Positions 1-6,800 of a stretch of 21,185 nt of DNA are shown here, piece by piece (within the stretch, counting starts at the first letter, position 1; each line of letters starts with the position of its first letter). The position numbers and the translations under genes were made by a program. Where the stretch lies: positions 1 through 21,185 of the forward strand of contig JADHWW010000131.1 in NCBI GenBank assembly GCA_016783285.1, given 5' to 3'. Under the pieces are notes generated by a model. That model was given only the letters and a program-made list of their open reading frames with translations. It was not told the DNA's origin and searched no databases. Source of the DNA: Anaerolineae bacterium (GTDB lineage Bacteria > Chloroflexota > Anaerolineae > B4-G1).

Positions 1-714
1 TGGGAATCCTTCTGGGGACACGGCCCGTGGGACCACGGTGACTGGCCCAGGTACGCGCGAGATTTCGCCGGCTACGTGCAGGGGGTAGCGCAGCACTTCA
101 GGGGCCGGGTGGCCGCCTATCAGATCTGGAACGAGGGGGACAACCCGCACGGCGCGGGCACTTCCATCCACGTGACGCCGGAGATCTATGCCCCCATCCT
201 GCTCGGGGCAGGGCGGGCGATCAAAGAAGTGGACCCCGAAGCACTGGTGGTATTCGGCGGTGTGTGCAGAGGTGCGCAAGCAAACGTGGACTACATCCAG
301 CAGACGCGCGCGGCGATGCACGGCGAGTGGCCCGTTGACGCGGTGGGGATGCATCCCTACGGGCAATACGTAGTCGAGGGCGCGCAGTTGCCCCTCAGCA
401 ATTTCGGCATGCTGCGCGACTACCTGAGAGTGGCCACACAAGGGCTGCCCGGCATCCCGATATGGATCACCGAGATCGGAGTTCCGATAGACTGGAGCCT
501 GGCGGACGACAGCAGTTTCCACTGGGAGGACATTGCGGAGTACCTGAGCGGAGTCTACGCCGAGGTGGAGCAACACTACCGGGAACGGGTGCCGGTGGTG
601 ATCTGGTTCGGATGGTCGAACAAAATGGCCGGTTCAGGTATCGTGGACACACACGACAACCCCAGAGGGCCGGTCTACAGAGCGTTCTTCGAGACGGTAC
701 GCGGCGCAGTCTGA
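1..714 (+). CDS. Glycoside hydrolase, clan GH-A-like (5'-truncated)
   Basis: The reading frame is open from base 1, so the gene begins outside the window and 237 C-terminal residues are visible. The GTG at 76 is internal, because clear coding sequence (W-E-S-F-W-G-H-G) precedes it. The visible part has the two catalytic signatures of a TIM-barrel retaining glycosidase. YQIWNEGDN (Asn44-Glu45 of the visible part) fits the acid/base Asn-Glu pair at the end of strand 4. WITEIGVP (Glu158) fits the nucleophile on strand 7. GMHPYGQ between them fits the strand-6 region, and the late IWFGW fits strand 8. The family could be GH39-, GH5- or GH2-related; I cannot decide which, and the substrate is unknown. 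A strong plus-strand terminator follows directly, so it ends its transcription unit and is not part of the minus-strand cluster next to it. Confidence 0.75.
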   Translation, partial: WESFWGHGPWDHGDWPRYARDFAGYVQGVAQHFRGRVAAYQIWNEGDNPHGAGTSIHVTPEIYAPILLGAGRAIKEVDPEALVVFGGVCRGAQANVDYIQQTRAAMHGEWPVDAVGMHPYGQYVVEGAQLPLSNFGMLRDYLRVATQGLPGIPIWITEIGVPIDWSLADDSSFHWEDIAEYLSGVYAEVEQHYRERVPVVIWFGWSNKMAGSGIVDTHDNPRGPVYRAFFETVRGAV

Positions 715-734
715 TTGCTGTCCCTTCTGGATCA

Positions 735-783
735 CTCGAGCCCCCTGGAATCGTTCGGAGCGGGCTCACGAGCCACCTTTTTT
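735..783 (+). terminator. Intrinsic terminator of the glycoside hydrolase gene
   Basis: GAGCCC (738-743) pairs with GGGCTC (762-767). CTC (735-737) and GAG (770-772) extend the stem after a 2-base bulge. Six T residues follow at 778-783. It lies 21 bases after the stop codon of the plus-strand glycoside hydrolase gene, as expected for a rho-independent terminator. Confidence 0.7.
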
Positions 784-817
784 GCGAGCGTCGAGGGGGT
801 AGACGCTTCTCCAGCAC

Positions 818-942
818 ACAAAAAGGGCCAGTGGGGCGTGCCCACTGGCCCTGCTCTGCATATATAATTGCGGAGAGCCGGGGGTCACAACACCCCGGCC
901 CTCACCAAAAGGAGGAGAAGAAGAGAAACCGTCCCTAACTCT
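818..942 (-). ncRNA. Candidate small RNA with CU-rich (anti-SD-like) leader
   Basis: No protein gene fits here, but the minus strand has a complete small transcription unit of about 125 nt. An extended -10 box, TGGTATACT, lies at 957-949. The presumed RNA starts near 942 with an unpaired pyrimidine-rich segment containing CUCCUCCUUUU, which resembles the 16S anti-Shine-Dalgarno sequence. Next comes an 11-bp hairpin (GAGGGCCGGGG paired with CCCCGGCUCUC, one G-U pair, 9-nt loop). After a short AU-rich linker comes a 12-bp perfect hairpin followed by UUUUU. The 11-base sequence ctctgcatata occurs on the plus strand near both ends (854-864 and 939-949). I recognise no Rfam family. It could be a trans-acting RNA that binds ribosome-binding sites, or just a leader or attenuated transcript. 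No good -35 box is visible. Confidence 0.45.
820..852 (-). terminator. Strong minus-strand intrinsic terminator
   Basis: A 12-bp perfect inverted repeat (824-835 and 841-852, AGGGCCAGTGGG with CCCACTGGCCCT) has a 5-base loop. It is followed on the minus strand by five T residues (824-820). The T tract lies only on the minus-strand exit side. It can end the candidate small RNA and also catch any read-through from the Nudix gene at 1173. Confidence 0.75.
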
Positions 943-948
943 GCATAT

Positions 949-957
949 AGTATACCA
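949..957 (-). promoter_or_regulatory. Extended -10 promoter of the candidate small RNA
   Basis: TGG-TATACT on the minus strand is an extended -10 element. The expected -35 position has no consensus match, which is tolerated for extended -10 promoters. It points at the hairpin-terminator unit at 818-942. Confidence 0.45.
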
Positions 958-1172
958 CGCTTTGCCTCACAGGACTTGACGCCGACCCTACGCCGACCCT
1001 ACGGTAACCCCACGCGGTGACCAGAGTCTGAGAGTCAAGGCTTCAACGACGGGCTATCTCCCTATCTCTCTCTGTGGTTCTCTGTGTCTTCTCCGTGTAA
1101 CTCTGTGTAACGACTGCCGGGCTGAGTAGTTGCGTTCTGTGAATTGGGGGGGCTGTTCGTCCAACGGGAAGA
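958..1172. repeat. Gene-free repeat-rich spacer downstream of the Nudix gene
   Basis: I see no gene here. There is an exact 11-bp tandem duplication, GCCGACCCTAC, at 981-991 and 992-1002. Around 1053-1112 is a pyrimidine-rich stretch built from degenerate CTCTGTG units (CTCTGTGG, CTCTGTGT, CTCCGTGT, CTCTGTGT). The bases 1003-1022 form a weak hairpin (GGTAACC with GGTGACC) that could be part of a terminator for the Nudix transcript, but it has no T tract. Confidence 0.5.
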
Positions 1173-1823
1173 TCACCCGGTCCTGTGCAATGCCAGGTGC
1201 TGCAGCGCGATGATCGTCTTGGCATCACGGATCTCGCCGCGTGCTACCATGTCCATGGCCTCGCCGAAGGGAAGAACCACGACCTGAGTGTCCTCTCCCT
1301 CTGCCACGACACCCCCGCCCTTGCCAGCGTGTTGGCGATGATCCACCTGGCCCAGAAACAGATGAATGTGCTCCGAGGAGCCGCCAGGGCTGGGATAGAT
1401 CGTGGTGATCGGTTGCAGTTCGCCTTTGACCTCGTAGCCGGCCTCCTCCAGCAACTCCTTGTTGGCCACTTCCTTGACCGTCCGATCAACTTCCTTGACA
1501 CCGGCCACGATTTCCACAAGCCACGCCTGCTTGGCGCCATCGCCAGCGCGCTCATCGGGGTCGAGGCCAGCGTAGATGGGATAGCGAAACTGGCATACCA
1601 GGACCACAGCATCGTCCCGAGGATCGTACAGCAGCACGCCCACGGAATCACCGCGCTCGAAGTTGATGCGCGTGACAGGATCGCTCATCCGGCCGTCAAA
1701 GCGCCGATACTGGAGCGTCGCACGGATGACTTGAAATAACTTCCCGAATGCATAATCCTCGACCAGATCGAGCACCTTTACCCACGGTCTGGCATCGCCG
1801 GGCTGAGACGGTTCTGAGGACAT
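1173..1823 (-). CDS. Nudix hydrolase, NudK/ADP-ribose pyrophosphatase-like
   Basis: A 216-residue protein. The ATG at 1823 is chosen because AAGGAG lies 5-6 bases upstream; longer in-frame extensions run into the previous gene. FERGDSVGVLLYDP, VLVCQFRYP and YPSPGGSSEHIHLFLG match the conserved blocks of the GDP-mannose/ADP-ribose pyrophosphatase branch of Nudix enzymes. The Nudix box spans about Gly108-Tyr130. It keeps the metal-binding KELLEE Glu residues (Glu123, Glu126, Glu127). It departs from the consensus at two places: the Glu expected six residues after the first Gly is Arg114, and the Arg of REUXEE is Lys122. The family hydrolyses nucleoside diphosphates linked to another moiety to give a nucleoside monophosphate. 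It lies 38 bases after the membrane-protein gene on the same strand, so is probably co-transcribed with the conflict cluster. A role in clearing an ADP-ribose-type signal is inference. Confidence 0.85.
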   Translation of the reverse strand: MSSEPSQPGDARPWVKVLDLVEDYAFGKLFQVIRATLQYRRFDGRMSDPVTRINFERGDSVGVLLYDPRDDAVVLVCQFRYPIYAGLDPDERAGDGAKQAWLVEIVAGVKEVDRTVKEVANKELLEEAGYEVKGELQPITTIYPSPGGSSEHIHLFLGQVDHRQHAGKGGGVVAEGEDTQVVVLPFGEAMDMVARGEIRDAKTIIALQHLALHRTG

Positions 1824-1849
1824 AGTATCTCCTTCGGTCTTGATCGCTT

Positions 1850-1869
1850 GTAGTAACGACTTCAGTCGT
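1850..1869 (+). repeat. REP-like palindrome with GTAG foot (supplies a stop codon)
   Basis: GTAG-TA is followed by ACGACT, a TC turn and AGTCGT, giving a 6-bp hairpin with a 5' GTAG tetranucleotide. That layout is typical of REP sequences mobilised by RAYT (TnpA-REP) transposases. The TCA inside it is read on the minus strand as the TGA stop of the membrane-protein gene. The same element recurs at 2490 and 19057. Confidence 0.6.
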
Positions 1870-2683
1870 CGCGAGTTTCCTTCTTCGATGGCCCGGGTTT
1901 CAGGAAGGCGGAATACAGCCATACGTGAAAGGCAAAAAAGACCAACCCGAACAGCACCAATGACCCCAGAACGAACAGGGGAGAAGACCGTATGACATTC
2001 AGATCCAACAACGCTCCCCCCGCCACGTACGCCACGCTGTCCAGGAAACCGATCAGTATGGCCGAATAAAAAAACACAGTCCACGGCTTATGCGGAGCAG
2101 GCAGTGTGTGAGCCTGCCAACGGAAGGCGGTGCGCAGTACATCAGCGTCAAACTCTTTCGCATGCTGGATGCAGAATTCCTTGATCCGATTCATCGTCTT
2201 GGCGCTGTCAACCCACGCCTGGCGCAGGCGAATGACCTTCAAGAAATAGAGCCACCCGATCCCGCACACCAGCCACAGGAGCACGGTTCCGATCGCTTTC
2301 GGGAGGTCAGTGTCCCACCCCAGCACAGTGACGATGCCCGAAGCCACTACACCCACGGCTAACAGGTAGAAGTTGACCATAGTGTGCCGATCCCGCATCG
2401 CCTCGCTGGCTGTGATACGAGCATACTCAAACTCCCAGCCGAGGATGTCAGATGCATCCAGCAGTCCACCACGGAGGTTTTGACGGTTTGTAGTAACAAC
2501 TTCAGTCGTTGTTGGGGCGGGAAAAGCGACTGAAGTCACCACTACGAACTCATCATTCGCTGGCAGGTCCCGCTGGCTGGAATCGGGGCCGGTTTGTTGA
2601 TTTAGCCTCAAGATCAGCAACAAGATGATCACGTTTACGACCAGAAAGGCGAATGAAATACAGGTCTGCAAAGTGCTTGTCAT
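1862..2683 (-). CDS. Five-helix membrane protein, possibly SLATT-like effector
   Basis: A 273-residue protein. The ATG at 2683 has AAGGGAG six bases upstream. Hydrophobic helices are predicted at about 8-26, 103-121, 130-149, 203-225 and 236-260. The core is a charged helix (WEFEYARITASEAMRDRH), two adjacent membrane helices, and then LKVIRLRQAWVDSAKTMNRI. This resembles the SLATT two-helix membrane modules found with nucleotide-activated conflict systems, which are thought to form pores; I call that only tentatively. Residues 46-67 (Thr/Val/Pro-rich) are encoded by an in-frame pair of palindromic repeats, and the stop codon lies in another copy of the same repeat. It sits between the DUF4062 gene and the Nudix gene, all on one strand, so a membrane-effector role in that operon is plausible. 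It could equally be an unrelated membrane protein. Confidence 0.7.
   Translation of the reverse strand: MTSTLQTCISFAFLVVNVIILLLILRLNQQTGPDSSQRDLPANDEFVVVTSVAFPAPTTTEVVTTNRQNLRGGLLDASDILGWEFEYARITASEAMRDRHTMVNFYLLAVGVVASGIVTVLGWDTDLPKAIGTVLLWLVCGIGWLYFLKVIRLRQAWVDSAKTMNRIKEFCIQHAKEFDADVLRTAFRWQAHTLPAPHKPWTVFFYSAILIGFLDSVAYVAGGALLDLNVIRSSPLFVLGSLVLFGLVFFAFHVWLYSAFLKPGPSKKETRDD
2490..2545. repeat. BIME-like pair of GTAG palindromes inside a coding region
   Basis: Two REP-like units face each other. The plus-strand unit begins GTAGTAACAACTTCAGTCG. The other ends CGACTGAAGT...CTAC, so a GTAG lies at each outer end. The two arms match at 15 of 19 positions. The pair is read in frame by the minus-strand membrane-protein gene, where it encodes about 20 residues rich in Val, Thr and Pro. 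It shares the core of the elements at 1850 and 19057. Confidence 0.6.
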
Positions 2684-2694
2684 AGTAGACTCCC

Positions 2695-2835
2695 TTAGCC
2701 ATTGGGTAACAATCCAGCCCGAGCCAGCATCTCCCTCAACCGCAGCGAGGTGAGCGCGTAACTACGGCCGTTACCAGCGACGAGCACACCCACAACGCGT
2801 CCATCTTTCCTGACCAGTGGAGAGCCACACGCCGA
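2695..2835 (-). pseudogene. Relic of a trypsin-like protease C terminus
   Basis: Straight after the TAG stop of the DUF4062 gene, in the same frame, come 46 sense codons and a TAA. They begin SACGSPLVRKDGRVVGVLV and continue AGNGRSYAL. This is the end of a trypsin-fold peptidase: the loop normally written G-D-S-G-S/G-P-L-V, then a D-G-R-V-V-G-V strand and a closing strand and helix. The rest of the protease, with its His and Asp, is missing, and there is no start codon with a ribosome-binding site. It is most likely a deletion scar of a protease gene or domain once located here. The residue at the catalytic Ser position is Cys. Trypsin-like domains are common partners of NACHT proteins in bacterial conflict systems, so the relic fits the neighbourhood. 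Confidence 0.55.
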
Positions 2836-3771
2836 CTACCCTCCCAACAGCCTCTGCGCCGCCTGCTTCACTATCTCCACCACTGATGGGTTGGTGAAGA
2901 GCGTGTTAACCCCAGCGGCCAACCAGGGCCCCTTCTCCACCAGGAACTTCTTGAGCCGCTGAATCTTGCCCAGGTCTGGCTCGGCCTGGGCAAGCTCGGT
3001 TCCAAGCTCCGACAGCCCGGCCGTAATCTCCTCTCGCTCCGCCAGCGGCAACTGGGACTGCGTGGCGACCAGGGTGCGGAGTTGTGCGAAGATGGTCTCC
3101 AGGTCCTGGGTGGGGTTGATGACGATGTTCCCACTGCCAGTATGCACCGGGCCCGTGACGGAGCCGTGGAAGACCGTTTTGTGGCTTGGGCCGTAGGTAA
3201 TGTCACCTGTCTGGACGATGTTCTTTCCCACTGCCACTTGCCCGGCCCCATTGCCGACGGTGGCCTTGACGTTGTCGCCGCCCATCACAGTAGCAGCGCT
3301 CAGCCGCTCCATGAAGTCCGCCAGCGTGTCCATCTCGGTCGCTTTCAACCGATAGCGGCGGTAGCCCTTGATCAGTTCATCCGTCACGGCTTCCTGCACC
3401 TGCTGTTGCATCTTCTCCGTAGTGTTGAACTTGGACCACTTGACGTCGATCTGGTCAATGAATGCCTGGGCTTCCGAGGTGCGCTCCACGTCCTTGAGGA
3501 AGACAAGCCTGGGTTTGTCGTCAGCCAGGGCCGTCTCGTACTCCCGCCGCACAGGGTGCGAGATATTCTTGGCCAGAAGCAGGACAAAGACGTCGCACTC
3601 CCGTACCTTGCTCAGGTACGACTCATCAAGCCTGTCGGCGGAGGCGGGGGTGTGCTCGAAGACCCAGGATTTGGTGAGGGGGATCGCTTCGATGGCCTGT
3701 TTGATCGCCTTTCGCTCTTCAAGAAACTCACCGATAATCGAACTTACGAAGATGGTAAGTTTGTCTTCCAT
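2836..3771 (-). CDS. DUF4062 protein with glycine-rich motif and helical tail
   Basis: A 311-residue protein. The ATG at 3771 is set by GGAGG seven bases upstream. Residues 1-115 are a DUF4062 domain: LTIFVSSIIGEFLEERKAI at the start, then CDVFVLLLA, RREYETAL and KPRLVFLK. The fold is related to TIR-like and nucleoside deoxyribosyltransferase-like domains that often sit at the N terminus of STAND proteins; no enzymatic activity can be assigned from sequence. Residues about 166-220 are glycine-rich short repeats (VGNGAGQVAVGKN, IVQTGDI, GSVTGPVHTGSGNIVI). Residues 221-311 are helical and end in a hydrophobic-amphipathic stretch (GPWLAAGVNTLF and following). The GPVHTGSG module is shared with the NACHT protein encoded just upstream in the operon, which suggests direct contact. 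The stop is followed in frame by a protease relic. Confidence 0.8.
   Translation of the reverse strand: MEDKLTIFVSSIIGEFLEERKAIKQAIEAIPLTKSWVFEHTPASADRLDESYLSKVRECDVFVLLLAKNISHPVRREYETALADDKPRLVFLKDVERTSEAQAFIDQIDVKWSKFNTTEKMQQQVQEAVTDELIKGYRRYRLKATEMDTLADFMERLSAATVMGGDNVKATVGNGAGQVAVGKNIVQTGDITYGPSHKTVFHGSVTGPVHTGSGNIVINPTQDLETIFAQLRTLVATQSQLPLAEREEITAGLSELGTELAQAEPDLGKIQRLKKFLVEKGPWLAAGVNTLFTNPSVVEIVKQAAQRLLGG
3134..3150. repeat. Copy 1 of the shared GPVHTGSG-encoding sequence
   Basis: This 17-base stretch is identical to 7906-7922. It lies in a 51-base region with 40 identities between the DUF4062 gene and the NACHT gene, encoding the shared module. Confidence 0.8.
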
Positions 3772-3796
3772 ACTCACTCCTCCTTCCAAGTGGGTC

Positions 3797-3847
3797 GTAG
3801 GACAAGTTGTTAACTTGTCCCGGGGGCAATTTGCCAAATTGCCCTAC
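3797..3847. repeat. BIME-like double palindrome between the NACHT and DUF4062 genes
   Basis: Two near-perfect hairpins lie side by side: GACAAGTT-GTT-AACTTGTC and GGCAATTTG-CC-AAATTGCC. The outer edges read GTAG on the plus strand (3797-3800) and CTAC (3844-3847), so a GTAG foot is present at each end. This is the layout of a bacterial interspersed mosaic element made of two REP units. It fills most of the 86-base gap between the two genes. Confidence 0.65.
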
Positions 3848-3857
3848 TGGCGTGCTG

Positions 3858-6800
3858 CTACCACTGCGTCAGTCGCGACACGGCATCTTCGCACACCACC
3901 CTCTGACCGGTGGGCAAGATCACACTGCCGTCTGGCATCACGCGCAAGTTATGCCTGTCGCTGATAGTCCACAGCGGAGATCGAGCCCCCGAGTAGCCCT
4001 GGGCGTAAGCAGCGATCAGATCACAGAGCACCTGCACGCGCCCCAACACCCACCCCGCCGTCTCATCCACCATTGAAGCGATCTCATCCTCGCCTAACAA
4101 CCGCTCAATAAGATCCGGCAGCAGGCCTTGCTCTCGTAGAACCTCCAACCCTTGCGCGCACTGGGCCTCGACCAGATCTGTCAGCCCCTCCTCACTATAC
4201 AGGCCGTCCAGGGCTTCAGCAGCCCGTAGGAACACCCAGGGGTCCGGGTCAAGCAAGGAGGCTATCAGTGGCCCTACCGCCCGCTCGCTCTTGAGCTCTT
4301 CCAAGGCATCCGCCGCCTCCCAGCGGGAATTTGGGTAAGGGTCCGTCAGCAGATCATCAATGAAATGCTCGACCGGATCAACGTCCGGGTCCTCGATTTG
4401 ATCGCCCGGTGCGCCGACGCCGCGCCTAACCATGCCCCACCCGCCTCTGAGTTCAATCATATCCCGGTGGCGCCCGATGCGGACGTATACTTCCTTGTCG
4501 GCCAACCGCTTGAGGATTTCCCGCCGCCAGCCTCGTCTCTCCCTGTCCAGCAGCACTATACAGATGGGGTCCAGACGGTCCAGGCCATGCCCATCCCCCA
4601 GGCGATCAACGAGCCCCAGGATCGCGGCCAGATCGGCCACCTTTGCCAAGGCCGTGCCAGCCTCCCGCCGGCAGGAATCGTCGGAGTCGTTCTCCAGCAT
4701 GTGGACGAGTTGTGGTATAGCAGCCCGGCTCCCAATCTCTCCCAGGCTTTCGGCCGCAGCCCGCCGGAGATCGGGACCAGAGCCCGTCAGGCTTTCGATC
4801 AGCATCCCTTCTGCCCCGGCATTCCCCTTCCCCACCCGGCCCAAGGCCCCCGCGGCCGCGATACGCACCTGAGGCTCGTCATCCAATCGCAACATCTCAA
4901 CGAGCGCAGAGATGGCCTCCGTGCTGCCGATTTGGCCCAGCGCCGATGCGGCGGCTGCACGGATCTCCGCCTCTTCCTTCTTCAACTGGTCCATCAAAGG
5001 CGAGGTTGCTCCGGCGTTTCCAATAGTCCCCAAGGTCCGGATGACCGCCAATCGCACATCGGCAGTATCATCATCCAGCGCCGCCACCAATGGCCCCACC
5101 GCATCAGGCTTCCCGATCTGCCCCAGGCTTTCGGCCGCAGTTCGTCGCAAAACGGCATCAGCGTAGTGCAGTGCCTCCACCAACAGCGGTACGGCTTCGG
5201 GCGCTTTTAACATGCCGAGCGATTTGATGGCGGCCTCGACAACCTCCAGCACTTCATCCTGGCGGGCGCGTTCAACCAGCGCTGGCGCCGCACGGCCGCC
5301 ATCCTTTTCCAGGTAGCCCAACGCCCAGGCGGCTGACCAGCGGGGCAATTCCGATGCTTCGTCGTCCAGCAGCCTGACGAGCCCTCCGAGATGTGCCGCG
5401 CCACCCAGCAGTCCCAGCAGCCAGGCGGCCGCGCCCCGCACGATCTCATTCTCGTTCTCCAGGAGAGCCACGAGCGTCCCCTCCGCAGACATCTCCCGGA
5501 TCATCCCGATGATAGCCTCCCGCCTCCGAACGATTTCGTCTCGCTCCGAGCGCAACATCCATAGCCGCATCAACGTAGCCGCGGCTATGTTTCTTCCCTC
5601 TAGATCCTCCTCCTGAACCAAGTAGTGAGCCAACGTTCCGACTGCGTGTACCAACGCCGCCGCTTCATCCGTCATCTCGCGCAGAGCCTCTCCAGCCGCT
5701 TGCCATACATCGTCATCCTCGTCCAGTAGCGCGTCCAGAAGATTCCAGAACGCCCACTCGCCACCCATCTGACCCAGTGCCACGACAGCCTTCTGGCGGG
5801 CTTCTGCATCCTCCGAGGCCAGGACCTGCCTCAGCTCTTCGAGCGTAGGCCCCGGCGCTGCGAAACGATCGGCCGGCGTAAACTGTACAGTGAGGCCACG
5901 CTCGGCCAGCATCCTCTGTAGCGCCGCCGCGGCCTCATCCGGTAGGTGCGGCATAGCACTCAGGATCACCTCCGCGACCAGCCAGTAGTTCCCCTCATCC
6001 TCAGTCTCCAGTCGAGACAGAAGGGACTCAAGCGCCTCGACATCCCCAATACGTCCTAAAGCCTCTCCTACTGCCTGTACCTGAAAAAATGCGTGCAGCG
6101 TCAGCCCGTCGATGAGGCGGAGCAGGACTGGAACAGCCCTACGATCCCCGATCTGTCCCAGCGCCTTTATCAGCGAATCTCGGACAGCATGCCAATCCTC
6201 CACATCCAATCGAGCCAGCAAGGCGTCCACAGTCCTGGGATCGGCCATGTGACCAAGTGCCTCTGATGCCGCCCAGCGAACGTAATCGTCCTCGTGTTGC
6301 AACGCCTCTACCAGCCGAGCACGCATGCCGTCTGTCCTCAACCGCCCCATCGCTTCGGCAAACCGGTCCCGGGCCCACCACTCCGACGCACACTCCAGCA
6401 GCCCGGCCTCCAACCGGTCCACCACCGGTCCCAGGCGTCGCCGGGGATCATCCACTTCCGCCAGGCACAAGGCGGCCAAGCGCCAATTCAAGCGGAAGAT
6501 ATCAGTGTCGCGCTCCGCGAGCAGCCTCTCCACCAGGATCGGAAGCCTGGGCCAGAGATTGCTAAACTGGCTGTGGCTCAACAAGGCGCTTGCCATCCGC
6601 AAACACTCCTCGAACTCCGAACGGTGCTTGACGGCGTCGATCACCCCTCCGAAATCTTCCTGTTGGATCAGTGCTTCGGCGGCCAGGTATTCCTGGAAGA
6701 CGAGATGCCAAAACGTCAACTCGTCAGCGCGCCCCGTCGTAGGGACGAGCAGCCCGCTTCGCCGGGCCAATCTCATGAGGTGACCAGCCACCTCACGGTT

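Noticed and set aside
900..935. Plus-strand AAGGAGGAG as a ribosome-binding site
   Set aside because: No ATG, GTG or TTG follows at a usable distance. The sequence makes better sense as the minus-strand CU-rich segment of the candidate small RNA.
462..938. Plus-strand open frame of 158 codons
   Set aside because: It overlaps the glycoside hydrolase gene in another frame and then runs through two terminators.
1003..1022. Hairpin as terminator of the Nudix transcript
   Set aside because: The stem is short with a mismatch and no T tract follows on the minus strand. The strong terminator at 820-852 is the better candidate.
4365..5210. Plus-strand open frame of 281 codons inside the NACHT-HEAT gene
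   Set aside because: Shadow of the HEAT repeats, which keep a clear periodic protein pattern on the minus strand.
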